A DNA stretch of 64,000 bases from Zygnema cylindricum (lineage: Eukaryota > Streptophyta > Zygnematophyceae > Zygnematales > Zygnemataceae). Position 1 is the stretch's first letter. Every line of letters starts with the position of its first letter. Of the stretch, positions 1 to 10,501 are shown in pieces. The stretch is from NCBI GenBank assembly GCA_037447655.1, contig JBBHKE010001263.1, forward strand, positions 31,152 to 95,151, given 5' to 3'. The translations under genes and the position numbers were made by a program. The notes beneath the pieces were generated by a model, which saw only the letters and a list, made by a program, of their open reading frames with translations, was not told the DNA's origin and did not search any database.

Positions 1-689
1 TGAACGATATGGGGAAAGTGAGGACGGATAGGAAAGAGGGAAGGCGAGGAAGGGGAGAGAGTAGAGGTGAGGGAAGAGAGGGGGGAAAGAAAAAAATAGA
101 GATTTTAGAAGAGGTATGGTATGGGTAGCTTTGATGTTATTCAGTTTAGTTTTTTATCATACTAACAACAAAAAGAATTTAAATATTGAGAAATGTAGGT
201 ATGAATAAAAAGTCATGTTTTCTTGGAGTTGTACATTCAGTGATTATCCGACATAGGATTTCGTTTGATCAGTTTTGAAATATTTTATATTTAGGGTTCC
301 AACTTTTGTAAAACTTTTATGTGCCCCGTGAAAGCAATATAAAACAAAGGAATATGTTGTTTATGGTTTTAATTTATATTATCAATATTTTTGTTTATGT
401 TTATCATTTGTGTTTTTTTATTTTTGTATCTTATATATTAGTTTGCTCTACGTTTGTAAATGTGCTTTTTCTTGTTAAAAATTTCTGATCCGAGTTTATT
501 CTGATAACGAAATAAATAAAATAAAATACATTTCAGGACCGAAAATGAAATAAGGAAATACAAGAAACAAAAATGAATTCCGATTGTTGTTTGTGATTAC
601 GGTGGACCAAGCTTAAGAGACGAAGTGTATAAGTTTTTTACTAATAACGAAGAAAAAAATAACTTGGGATGACATTTTATTTGTTCTGT
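1..689. other. AT-rich intergenic stretch
   Basis: I see no coding signal, RNA gene or clear repeat here. The first 100 bases are purine-rich (GGGA/GAGA type) and the rest is AT-rich with scattered short ORFs of no protein-like composition. Confidence 0.5.
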
Positions 690-784
690 GAAAAAATTTG
701 CGTTATGCTCATGACACGCAAGTAATTTATGGGGTAAAACTTATAATGCAACTATGTATACCTTCAATCTATAGTAGAGTCAAA

Positions 785-1085
785 GTTATATCATTCAGCC
801 ACGATATATTTTCATCGCTGAATGTTAGAATTTTGTTTACCATCAAAATAACCGTTCAGCGACGACACGTTCTCGTCGCTGGATTATCGTGTCGACTTTC
901 TACTCCTCAGCGACGAGACATTGTGGTCGCTAAAAATTTCTGAAGCCGCGACTGACATAATAATGGACTGTTTTTTTCGCCATCCGTAGAATTTCACATG
1001 TAACCAACGAAGTCCTAAACACATTGCAAACATTTGTGTCGAATTTGTGCACTTCAGCGATGAGAATGTGTCGTCGCTACAACTG
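785..1085. repeat. Cluster of CGACGA-type short palindromes
   Basis: Four short inverted repeats of the form cagCGACGA-N8-TCGTCGctg occur near 796-822, 855-885, 905-935 and 1054-1080. Some copies are decayed. Related clusters lie at 3446-3725, 6018-6130 and 13345-13640. Dense palindromic repeats of this sequence are typical of the subterminal regions of plant CACTA-type elements, where the transposase binds. Here they lie downstream of the pogo-like transposase remnant. I could not find a terminal inverted repeat or target duplication to close the element. Confidence 0.55.
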
Positions 1086-1555
1086 TTTGAATGCCGAAAA
1101 AGAGGTAGGAATAGACTGTATTGGTTGCCGTCTCGGGAATATTACTTGTTATCGACGAAGCCTTAAACACATTGAATACATGTGGAACATATAATGTCAT
1201 CAATTTCTTTTTCCATACATCATTGTCAATAACAAACTTCAAAACGAAAAACAAAGAATGACAAGATTATATCCAAAACATAAAGGGTACAATTTATTCG
1301 ACATAGTTTGACAAATGTTAAGTCATCAAAGTATTTCTCCATACATCATCAATAGCCTCAAACTTCAAAATGGAACATCGATAAGGATACGTTTATATTG
1401 AAATCACCAATGATACATTTTTCCCAACATTATTTGATAAATGCTAAATACCATTACCACACTAACCATCCAAAACTACTAATAAAAAACTATAACAAAT
1501 CAACACTAAACACTAGTTTATAATTTTATTATAAACCTTGTCTTCTCTTCACACA
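1086..1555. other. Non-coding spacer, no feature seen
   Basis: AT-rich sequence downstream of the transposase remnant. I see no gene, RNA or clear repeat boundary in it. Confidence 0.4.
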
Positions 1556-3262
1556 CTACACCACTTCTCTATGAAACGTCTCAAAATCTTCAGTCTCCCA
1601 TTCAGCATCCGTGTCACCGGGAACCTCATCCTCCCGAGTGTCGGCATCTTGAATGCCTCGGACAAAATCTCGTGCCACTATAGAGGGAATTGGCACCTCA
1701 TCGCCTTCGAAATGGCATCGCCATTTCATGATGATAATTTGTAAATCATGCGTGAGCATGCTCTCCTCTCATTTCTCGTCCTTTAATGACAATCCACACT
1801 GAATCATAGCTTTGCGTGCGTAACCCATCCCTTTCTTATCCTTCATTGCGTTCACTTAACGAATTGAATCGCGAGCCAGCGTAAGGAAAAAAGCCTTCCC
1901 GGGCCTGAGTAGCTTCCCGGACCAACCCTTGCCACTCGGATGGGACCACGCATGCTTCTCGATCCCCTTCATTTTCCAATCCTCCCATTTCCGCGACCAT
2001 ACCTCCTAAATTTTGGAAATGACGAAGGAGTCGGCGGGTTGCACGAGGTGAGTCGCACAAGGAGGGAAGAAGTGTAGTATAGTCTTATTGGCGAGTAAGA
2101 CTCGGTTCAACTCCTCGGAATTGTTTTGACCGCCACAATTGTCGAGGAATATTATTTTTTCACGCCCTTCGCGGTCTCCTTGATAAGACCTCGGCTCTTC
2201 TATCCATTGCGGGAATATGGTTTTATCATTCCATCCTTTGGGGCCGGTTTGGTAGCAAACTCCTACAAAAAGAAAAAACAAAGGAAAGTGAAAAGGGGTG
2301 AATTACGTTAGGGGGATTTAATGAAGGAGGGAAAGGGAGGGAAGAGGGAGAAATATTAAATGACGAGGAAAAGGACGAGGTGGGAGCATTAAGAACCAAT
2401 AAGAAAGGGCAAAACATATATTCATATAGAGTATTGCGTAAAGATTGGTGATTTATAAGGGAGATGAACATAAATCGAAGGATTTAAAATTTAATGAAAC
2501 TTACCCGGTACATCGTCGGGAAGGCCCTTTATCGGGTAATTACGAGCGCGGTTGGTTAATATCAACATTGGAGCCTCTATTCGGGCGTTCACACCCCCCG
2601 TGAGTCGTACCATCAATGTCATGGACTCTCCGCCGCCCGCAACGTCCGCGTATCTAACAACCTCGTCGCCGCGAAAGCCTAAAGTCTTTTTGTTGTCCAT
2701 ATTTACAATCAAATGCGTCTCGTCCATGTTCTCCACCAAATCCTCGTTAAAGAGACCTATAATCCACCAACAAAATAGATAAACGCAATACAAAACAAAA
2801 CACAAGTAAGTTCAATGAAAGTGGAAACAAAATACAAAACTTAATATGTCAAGAGGCAATAAATAGAATGGAAATACGAAGAATACCCGATTGGAATCCC
2901 CTTTTTAGTACGCCCATGTGATATGCCACGGATCTTTCAATGTACTCCTCCTTCTCCAGACTTAGTTGTAGTTTCCCCTTTTGAGCTCGGGCGACGATGC
3001 TATGCTTCTCAAAAAAGCGTTGAATCCAACGCCGACTGATTTTTGGCTTGATCTCTTCACAATTCTCGTCGGAAAATTCAGGCGCACCCTCTTTCTTCAT
3101 TTCGGTGATGATGTGATTTGCCATTTTTCCCACAATGATAGTAGACATTTTCAATCCCGCCTTCTGGAATCGGAAAAATTCGTTCACTAGTTCCTCGTGA
3201 ACCTTGACTACACATGGTAACTCTTTCCTTCCCCTTCCCGGTAACGCCTTCGTTATCGCCAC
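1556..3262 (-). pseudogene. Pogo/CENP-B-like DDE transposase, broken
   Basis: Three exons can be joined in phase: about 3262-2887, 2756-2505 and 2262-1556, with GT-AG introns (donors GTATTC and GTAAGT). The first exon carries a CENP-B/Tc5-type helix-turn-helix ending in SRRWIQRFFEKHSIVARA. The second has the first catalytic Asp in ENMDETHLIVNMDNKK. The third has the second in IIFLDNCGGQNN and the third in PPCATHLVQPAD, spaced D-36-D as in the DDE_1 (pogo/jerky/Tigger) family. The third exon is interrupted by in-frame stops at 2006-2008, 1856-1858 and 1769-1771, yet the reading frame is kept to a final TAG at 1556 after an acidic tail. The gene is therefore dead by nonsense mutation, without frameshifts in this exon. 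The family cuts and pastes DNA at TA targets. A likely upstream exon lies at 6391-6696. Confidence 0.85.
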
Positions 3263-3445
3263 ACTCCTCTTTCCAAATCACGCGGAAGATAAGGTGAGAG
3301 TAGTCTCCCTTATCCCTTTGAGTAGCGCCACCCGTTCTACCCACCACCGTCTCGCTCTCTGGTACTCTGCGATTGGATTAATGAAGAAAAAAAAAAATTA
3401 GTGACTGAATTCCTATGAAGATGTTTAACTCATTTAGTCTCGTCT

Positions 3446-3546
3446 TCGCTGAATTAGCGACGACAGGTTGTCGTCGCCTAATTCAGCGACGACAATCTGT
3501 CGTCGCTGAATTAGGCGACGACAACCTGTCGTCGCTAATTCAGCGA
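3446..3546. repeat. Perfect palindrome with 49-bp arms
   Basis: Positions 3446-3494 are the exact reverse complement of 3498-3546, separated by 3 nt (atc). Each arm itself contains smaller gcgacgac/gtcgtcgc palindromes, so the DNA or RNA could fold in several nested ways. Pairing continues past a mismatch at both ends. The block lies between the transposase remnant and the acidic ORF. Confidence 0.9.
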
Positions 3547-3730
3547 CGACCATCTACTGTGGTTGAATGGCATAAAACTCGACTACCCTAAGATTCATGG
3601 TTCACCGACGACTGGAATTCGTCGCTGCTTACGGATGAACCTCTGTCGTCGCTATATTGAACTTGCCCGACTAATTAAAAAAAAAAAAACATTGTGAGTA
3701 TGTGGGTTAGCGACGACAAGAGAAGAGAGA
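3547..3730. repeat. Decayed gcgacgac repeat cluster
   Basis: Further imperfect copies of the gcgacgac / gtcgtcgc motif continue from the perfect palindrome, for example near 3600-3630 and 3640-3655, ending in gcgacgacaag at 3711. They probably belong to the same subterminal-type array. Confidence 0.5.
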
Positions 3731-3770
3731 AAAGAAATTCTAATTAATTAGCAAGTAACATACATACCGA

Positions 3771-5673
3771 TTACTGCAATTTTTTTTGAGACAACTCCCG
3801 AGTGAGCATCGCTATTTGTTCTTGATGGGCGGCCAATTGGTCAGTGAGTGCCTCGATTGTTCGTCGCCATTCCTCTTCTGTCGGTGGTGGAGGTGGGGTC
3901 ATCGGACGCCGAACCCGTGGAATTTCGCATAAACGGGCTCGCCTCACACGAACATTTCGGAACTTATGTAGAACCGCGGTACGAGCCTTGCGCAAAGCTA
4001 TTACCTTTGGAGTTCTTCGACAATACTTTAGGACGGTGTATAGACGAGGGTCCCACGGATGGTAAAGCCGCAATAGGTGGGGAACATTCACGCGATACCC
4101 GCGGTCATCATGAACAATCCATGAATGTCGTGGATCCGCCGAATCGAATTGCCGTATGTGGGCGAACGTCGAGCCTCGGTCGTCACCGTCGATGAAGAGC
4201 CACGTCGGATGAGCGGGAACATCTGGGGGGATGTCTAGAATCTCCGGTCGCGGATTTTCCCTTGGGTTTAGGGAGCGAGGTTCACCATACCTCCAATGTT
4301 CAGGCCATTCGGCAACCGGAATGAAGTGCTCGACCCGAGGCACAAAACTGTCCATGTCCTCCTCTCCCGTGGGAGGAGGAAAAAACCAATCAGGATCCTC
4401 AACTCGGTAGGGAGCTTGGGGACCCGGATTTCCCAATACAACGCCTCTCTCCCTATTCGGTGATGGAGGCACCTCAAACACGTCGTCATCATCTTCGTAT
4501 TCATCCTCTTGTTGTCGTCCCTCGCTATCCGGACTTTGCTCGTCCTCGGTGGCGGGCTCATCCACATCCTTCCATACCCGAATATCCGTGGGATGTTCTT
4601 CCTCGGGGGCTAGATTCTCAACCGGCGTTTCCTCCCCATCCACAATGCTCTCATCGCTACAAGAAGTGGAGGGGACGTAATCTTCATCACTCCATTGACT
4701 AACTTTCCGCTTTCCAAGTTTTATTTCCCTCCTCCTCTCTAACCTTTTCTGTGCCTCACTCCCTCCCCAATCCTCCCGCTCATGAAAAATCGACCCTTTC
4801 CTTTTAATTATCTTCTTCCTCTCAACTCTTCCCACCGCCTCACTTCCCTCCCCTTCCTCAACCATCGCCCCTTTTCCCCTTCCTTCTTCATTTAACGCCT
4901 GCTCCCCTCCCGCCTCACCTATTTCCTCCCTCCCCTTATCATCCCCTCTCGCCTCAACTATTTCCTCCCTCCCCCTATCATCAGATACCTTATATTTTTT
5001 TGTCATCCTCGTACTCCTCCTCTCTACTCCTCCACCCGTCTCAGTTCCCTCCCCTTCCTCAACCATCACCCCTTTTTCGCTTCCTTCCACACTTGGTGCC
5101 GTGTCCCCTCCCGCCTCACTAAGTTCCTCCTCCCCCCTCCCACCAAAAACCCTAATTTTCCTGTTTAGCCTTTTACTCCTCCTCGTTACTCCTCCCCCCG
5201 TTTTACTACCCTCCCCTTCCTCAACCGTCGCCGCTTTTTCCCATCCTACCTCATAAAAAATCGCCTCCCCACACCCCTCCGCAGTCAATGAGTTCCCCCC
5301 CTTCTACTTTGCCTTTTTCCTCCTCCTCCCTCTCATCAAAAACCCTACATTTCCTTCTTACCCTCCTTTTCCTCTTCTCTAGTGCTTCCCCTACCTCTCC
5401 TTCCTTCTCCCCCTCCTCAACCGTCGCCTTTTCTCCCTTTCCCCACTCATCGTTTACCTCCTCCACCCTACTCACCTCTACAAATGCCTCCCTTTCGTTC
5501 CCTTCCCTTTCTCCTCCTTCCCTTTCTCTTCCTTCCCATCCAATGGCTAACGAGATTGCTGCCTCCCGTTGCCTTGCCAACTCTTCCCCGGTCGCTGTAA
5601 TAAGGGGAGGAGAGCGACGACGTTGAGCGACCACAGTACGTGGTCGCTTAGTTTTCTTGTTGCCGCCCTTCAT
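3771..5673 (-). pseudogene. Acidic repeat protein of a transposon, frameshifted
   Basis: An ATG at 5673 opens MKGGNKKTKRPRTVVAQRRR, a basic N-terminus. The frame is lost near 5290 and continues in another frame to 3771, giving more than 620 residues in all. The middle holds at least three degenerate repeats of about 50-60 residues, with a core like MVEEGEG.E.GGGVERRS followed by a basic stretch and an acidic stretch. Then come an Asp/Glu-rich block, a Trp/Pro-rich globular-looking part (WLFIDGDDRG, HSWIVHDDRGYRV, LRLYHPWDPRLY) and a C-terminal heptad-like helix (EALTDQLAAHQEQIAMLTRE). I do not recognise the family. Its position between palindrome clusters and next to a dead transposase suggests an accessory transposon protein. 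The repeats across the frameshift still match, so the shift looks like a recent indel or a sequencing error. Confidence 0.55.
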
Positions 5674-6017
5674 AGCTAAGCTTAAAATTAGCGTGTAAAA
5701 ATGAGGTGAAGAAGACGCGGCTACGAAGAGTGGAGGGTGCAGTAAACTGTACAGACGTAAAACCCTACTTTTATTACGTAAAAATAAACTATTTCGTGCG
5801 GGGGATACTTTCATTACGAATGGCCATGCACGAAATTACTTCAAACCTTATCCGATGTGTTTGAAAATTCCAACGATGGGGCGACGATAAAACTAATTTA
5901 ATTCCACGTTTCACTTACCACACGGATTCAATATTGGACGTGGTCGCGTATGCAACATTACGTCGTAAGACATTACAATATTAACCGGACGACGTTTCTA
6001 TTAGAAATTTCCAACCT

Positions 6018-6130
6018 TAAAGCGACGTCGCATTGTCGTCGCTTTTCAATTTCTCTAACATTCGCAGAATCTCGGATGCAGTACACTTAAATCTTTGCAT
6101 ACCGGCGACGACACTATGTCGTCGCTGGTA
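6018..6130. repeat. CGACGA palindrome pair
   Basis: Two more short palindromes of the same kind, aaagcgacgtcgcattgtcgtcgctttt at about 6018-6045 and ggcgacgacactatgtcgtcgctgg at about 6102-6126. With the cluster at 3446-3730 they bracket the acidic ORF. Confidence 0.6.
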
Positions 6131-6390
6131 CATACGTTCTTACACACATCAAAGCGCAATTGGACGACGTTGTATAACAAACCATCATAAATACACGAGA
6201 TGGTTAGGGGGAAGAATATGGCAGAATATTAACCCTAAAAGAATATGGCATGCAATACGAGGGGGGCACAATCAATTTATACATTATTGAATATGTAAAA
6301 TTAAAATCCAAACAATGGGAAACAGCGACAAACAAATTAAGCAACTGAGGGTTGCTACGTAAAGGTAAAGATTATAAATAAAACACTTAC

Positions 6391-6696
6391 TTGAACGATA
6401 CCCCCCCGGAAAATGTTGCGAAAACATCTTCATAGTCCTCGGGATGAGCAGTTCCTTTCCATTCGCATGACAATCGGCGATCATCCAATCGATTACCCGC
6501 AGTCGAGTAACCTTCGTTGACACTTGCTGAACTTTTCGGATCGGCACCCGGACGTTCCCGTATTTATCACACGGTGAGTCCAAATTTCCGGTCACAACGC
6601 CTTCCACGAGGGGGTCCACGTCAGGTGACCCCCTTCCTTTGTTCGGTGGGTCTTGTCCTTGAGTTTCAGTACATTCTATGTCCTCTTCAGTTAGTG
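6391..6696 (-). pseudogene. Likely N-terminal exon of a CENP-B-like transposase
   Basis: An open stretch is bounded by a possible acceptor (ttaccag) at 6697 and a good donor (TCAA|GTAAGTG) at 6391. It encodes an acidic leader, then VRVPIRKVQQVSTKVTRLR, and then a helix-turn-helix-like segment with VIDWMIADCHANGKELLIP and MKMFSQHFPGGY. This is the expected position and character of the first helix-turn-helix of CENP-B/pogo transposases. If it belongs to the remnant at 1556-3262, the intervening 'intron' of about 3 kb holds the acidic ORF and palindromes. I could not find a next exon start that makes the phase certain. Confidence 0.45.
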
Positions 6697-6896
6697 CTGG
6701 TAATTAACCCGCCGTAGCGGTGTTTTTCACCGCAAAAAATGTGGTAATATGAGAAGTAATCGGCCACATATTGCAAATAATAGATCTGCCTTTTTGTCCA
6801 AATGATGATACAAAGAAAATAATAGAAAAGCAAACGTGAAGGTTACGGAAGGATGCGGAAAGACAATGTCAATATTGGACCAAACGCTGTTGAAGG

Positions 6897-7021
6897 ACAT
6901 GGGCATTAAGACTCGGTTGTGATCCACTCCCACTAGGAGTCACACTTGCACCAGTAGGAGCAGGTGGAGCACTAGGGCTAATAAGAGCACTTGCAATAGG
7001 AGCTGAGCCATTATCAGACAT
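6897..7021 (-). pseudogene. Short Ala/Pro/Ser-rich ORF start, gag-like
   Basis: An ATG at 7021 opens MSDNGSAPIASALISPSAPP, rich in Ser, Pro and Ala, and a stop follows some 50 codons on. Such N-termini are common in copia gag proteins, and the ORF sits just beyond LTR-like sequence. There is too little sequence for a firm family call. Confidence 0.25.
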
Positions 7022-7577
7022 GTTAGCGGAAGCAAACCTAAAGAGAAATGCCTAGAAGACTAGATCTATAGTGTAAGATATGTAATTCCAAACGAAAGAG
7101 GTATTTCAACCAAACAAACATGTACTACAAGCAAATTAGAGACAATAGAGCATAAAACACCTTAAACTGTACTCAGTGCTCTCATTTCATTAATTCTTGT
7201 GTAGAATGTACATTCTGTATTGAAATGATCAATCCTAATTGAACTAAATACTCAAAAGATCTAAAAAACATCTAAAATATCTAAAAAACATCTAAAACGT
7301 ATGTACATGGTTCACCAAACACTGTACTAACAAAAATCTAAGTGTTTGGACAAGAATTGTCCACTAACAATATCTATACCCTAGAAATCCGGGTGATTCT
7401 TATCACGTCTACATTCATTGGCGGCCCTACACACTAATTAACCTAAAGATATCAATTCGTGTAGATACTACAAAAAATCCACACTAAATTTGGTCAATAT
7501 TGAACAGTTGGTATTCCAAAAATATTCTAAGTCCTAGACTCAAATTTTTAAGACTTACTAAAGCCTACTTTTCAACA
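7022..7577 (-). mobile_element. Probable copia LTR
   Basis: On the minus strand the copia coding end is followed by a purine tract (AAGATTAAGGGGAG, 7591-7578) and then TGTTGAAAAGTAGG, the classic polypurine tract plus TG start of a 3' LTR. A CTAACA end at 7021-7026 would give a length near 556 bp, but the 3' boundary is uncertain because I see no primer-binding site. The mate LTR is not in the window. Confidence 0.5.
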
Positions 7578-7599
7578 CTCCCCTTAATCTTTAGAAGGC

Positions 7600-7857
7600 T
7601 TACTCACTTAGACCAAATGCTTTTCTACAGTACTCCAATTTAGGAGCGGGAAGGGCATTTGTCAACATGTGCGCAACCATTTTCTCATCAGGCAAATAAC
7701 AAAGTTTTACCACCTTTGCAAAGACTTTCTCACGTACCAAATGTAGCCGAATGTCCATATGTTTACTCTTAAAATGGTGACTTGGGTTTGTAGCCACAGA
7801 AATGGCTGCTTGATTGTCGCACCACATTATTTGTGTCCCGTGTTGCGTAAAACCCAA
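7600..7857 (-). pseudogene. Copia retrotransposon RNase H, C-terminal fragment
   Basis: An 85-residue reading frame contains the conserved C-terminal RNase H features of plant Ty1/copia polyproteins: WCDNQAAISVATNP, then FKSKHMDIRLHLVRE, then a decayed LTKALP motif (MLTNALPAPK) and the stop. The upstream end runs into the assembly gap at 7866, so only the 3' end of pol is visible. Confidence 0.9.
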
Positions 7858-7865
7858 TTCTTGAA

Positions 7866-7875
7866 NNNNNNNNNN
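7866..7875. other. Assembly gap (10 N)
   Basis: Ten N bases join copia sequence on the left to unrelated coding-like sequence on the right. The true gap length and adjacency are unknown. Confidence 0.98.
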
Positions 7876-8078
7876 TATGACTTGTTTACCGACTTTATCT
7901 TTGCTCGGGTTCCGCTTTTATCGGTGTCGACGACATCTCTAAAAAAAAGGTACGTCGTTCCCTCCTTCACCACCTCCTTCTCCTTTACCTCCTCCTCCCC
8001 CTCCTCATTGGCATCCGCAACAATTCCAAATTCTTCATCAAAATAATCATTTTTTTTTCCCTTTTTCTTTCCTGCCAT
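7876..8078 (-). CDS. N-terminal fragment of a Lys/Glu-rich protein
   Basis: An ATG at 8078 opens MAGKKKGKKNDYFDEEFG, followed by an acidic run and then the more globular TTYLFFRDVVDTDKSGTRAK, before running into the gap. The layout (basic start, acidic run) resembles that of the acidic ORF at 3771-5673. It may be a related transposon protein or the first exon of an unknown gene. The family is not recognised. Confidence 0.35.
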
Positions 8079-8487
8079 GCTTACCACCACCTGCTTAGAG
8101 ACAGTAAGACTTTATAAAAAAATTGGCGTGTAATGAAAGAAGCGAATAGTAAATATGCCGATACTCCGATGAGCTTGAAAATGAGAGAAGGGCAAAAGTC
8201 AAAACTTAGGGTTCATGAGGTTTATACTTCCCTTGCTGCATGGAAAAAAAATCTCTACAGCAGCTGTGGCTATTTTCGCCTTGGGCTCGTTTCTATTTCA
8301 GCCATTTGTTCAGTATGTACCTGGCCGTACATCATTTGTACGTGTTGCTTACGAAAAAGTGAGTGTAAAGCTTCAAAAACCGAACGTTGCAAAATTGTCG
8401 GTATTTGTACGCAGACTTAGGGTTACTTTTCATTGAAAACTGAAAATGGAGAGCAATCATCGCTTGTCGTATGTAACAATTACAGTA

Positions 8488-8999
8488 CACCGCCAATCGC
8501 TATTAGAGTAAAGGAATAAATAGCGTAAAAAAATTTAGTGTTATTAACGCTAATTAGGATTTTTTTTTTTTTCAAAAAACAACATATATACTAATTAAAC
8601 ACTAACTCTAATTTGGGTTTTGTCGAATAATAAATACCCGCCGTCGTATCGATGTCTACATCAATATATGTATTCGTACGAAATCTGACAATTCGTACGC
8701 CAGAATCTGAATATTCGAGTTTGCGTCTCATTTCCCAGTGCACATACACATGCATGCGCAATTACATTAAATGACTTTTTGTACATTTATATTTCAAAAA
8801 GTACATTTTGGTACAGACAAACCCTGTCCGTACACAACACTATAAACATCGCAGTGTACTTCCGCTATTAACGCTAATTAAAAAAATAACCCTAAAAGGC
8901 GTAAATGAAAAAATATAATTATGGATTGTATTTCAGGTTTAAAAAATTTTAAAAAGGGCACTGAATTAGCGTTATTAACTCTAATAGCGATTGGCAGTG
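8488..8999. mobile_element. CACCG-type MITE, 512 bp
   Basis: The left end is TA|CACCGCCAATCGCTATTAGAGT at 8488 and the right end is its inverse, ending GCGATTGGCAGTG|TA at 8999. The internal start (aaaggaataaatagcgtaaa...) matches the elements at 51455 and 52248. TA flanks are present on both sides. Confidence 0.85.
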
Positions 9000-9011
9000 T
9001 ATTGTACTGTA

Positions 9012-9207
9012 CACCGTGAATCGCTATTAATGTTAATATTTTTCCCGCCACTTAAAACATCTTTTATCCGTACACAATCGTTGGATTTTCAATTTGAAAC
9101 CGCCAATCGGAAAATGAGAATGTTAACTATCAATCGCAACCATCAGATCCAAAATCCGAGAAGTGTGTACGGAGAAAATATGTTGTACGAGAAGAAAAAA
9201 CATTAAG
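9012..9207. mobile_element. Family B MITE, right end lost
   Basis: It begins TA|CACCGTGAATCGCTATT and shares the internal sequence of family B (acttaaaacatctttt, ccgccaatcgg, caatcgcaaccatcagatc, tgtgtacgga). The right terminal repeat is missing after about 9207. Five related copies are listed separately. Confidence 0.75.
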
Positions 9208-9919
9208 GGTACTTCCCCATGTACTAAAGTATCTACTTTTCTTTGTCATTTTGCCCTAAAATTCAAGGAACTTTGACAAAAACTTTAGCCGTACGAGAAA
9301 ATCATTTTTACCAAAGTAGAGTGAAAGTCAATTCACACTTTGGATGTACGGCATGTTTATCGTCATTAGAACGCATTTTGGCGTTTTCCCCTTTCGACCC
9401 CCGGGCAAGAGAATCCAGCCCAAAAAAAACTTCATCCAAAATCACCTCGAGGGGGTGATTTTAGTTCAAGTACCGCCAAAACAGCGAATGAAAAACGAAC
9501 CACGCACGCGCCACAAGCGTGGGAAAATTGTAGGACGAGGGAGAGTCCTCGCGATTTTTCTCCGTGCCCGTTACGCAGATGTACGGAAAAAAATTTGCAG
9601 GGGTCTCGCACCTCCACTTTCATTCATGGGTTCCTTTGCAAAATTTTGCAACGTCGTCGCCTCTCCCCTCTCCCTTTCACACTATCGCTTTTATCTCACA
9701 CTTTCTAGAATGAGACACAACAATATTGGTATAAAATTAAAAATCTTTTAAAAATATTGTTTTTGATAATTTTTAGGTTTTTATTAAATGGCAAGTCAAG
9801 TGAGAAAAGTAGAAAAACGAAATCGGGAAACCATGGCGGAAAAATATTGAACCAGTGACGTCAACGCTGTCACAAGTGAGCATGACATCACAATGTCACC
9901 TAACCCTAAACATCTACAA
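9208..9919. other. Intergenic, no supported gene
   Basis: A 135-codon open frame at 9344-9751 has no recognisable domain and basic, unbiased composition. I do not call it a gene. Confidence 0.4.
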
Positions 9920-10493
9920 CATAGTTCAAAAGTAGGCGTTTTTATGGTAGGCCTTTGGTAGGTGCACAAAACTTGGCACTAAACTCGCGTAGAGTAGGCA
10001 TACTATATGGGTGTGTGCTGTGGACACTCTTGTACGGACATACGAATCTGACGTATGATCATAGTTCAGCGCACGCCGACGGACGAAATTTTTTAGCGAA
10101 CTAAAACACGCGGACGTTCAAATTTGCAGACGCTAATATGACAGATAGTCCTTTCGTAAGTTGTGTTATGGGCTTTTCATGTGATCTTCTTAGATCGCTA
10201 CTTTGATCAGAGACCGTCCGATCGTCTAAATCTGACGGTTTAAAAAAGTTTTACCTCAAAACTCACAGAAATTATTTTTTTTGTCTGATTTTTTTTCAAA
10301 ATTTAGGCATGATGTTTAATTCTCTATCGATCGATGTGCAACTCAACCCTGTAACTATTTTTTTTCATTTTTCGACCAATACAATATGGGTCTTAAGGGC
10401 ATATTGTATGTTTTGCATACAATAGGCATATTGTATGTTTTGCATACAATAGGCATATTGTATGGGCCTACTTTCACCTACTTTTGAACTATG
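9920..10493. mobile_element. hAT-like non-autonomous element with 8-bp TSD
   Basis: The terminal inverted repeats CATAGTTCAAAAGTAGG (9920) and CCTACTTTTGAACTATG (ending 10493) are flanked by the identical 8-mer ATCTACAA at 9912-9919 and 10494-10501. An 8-bp duplication is characteristic of the hAT superfamily. Inside, near 10398-10462, a unit of about 27 bp (ggcatattgtatgttttgca...) is repeated in tandem. There is no transposase. Confidence 0.88.
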
Positions 10494-10501
10494 ATCTACA
10501 A

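Noticed and set aside
9344-9751. 135-codon plus-strand frame
   Set aside because: No domain, no splice context, no upstream signals; chance openness is plausible.
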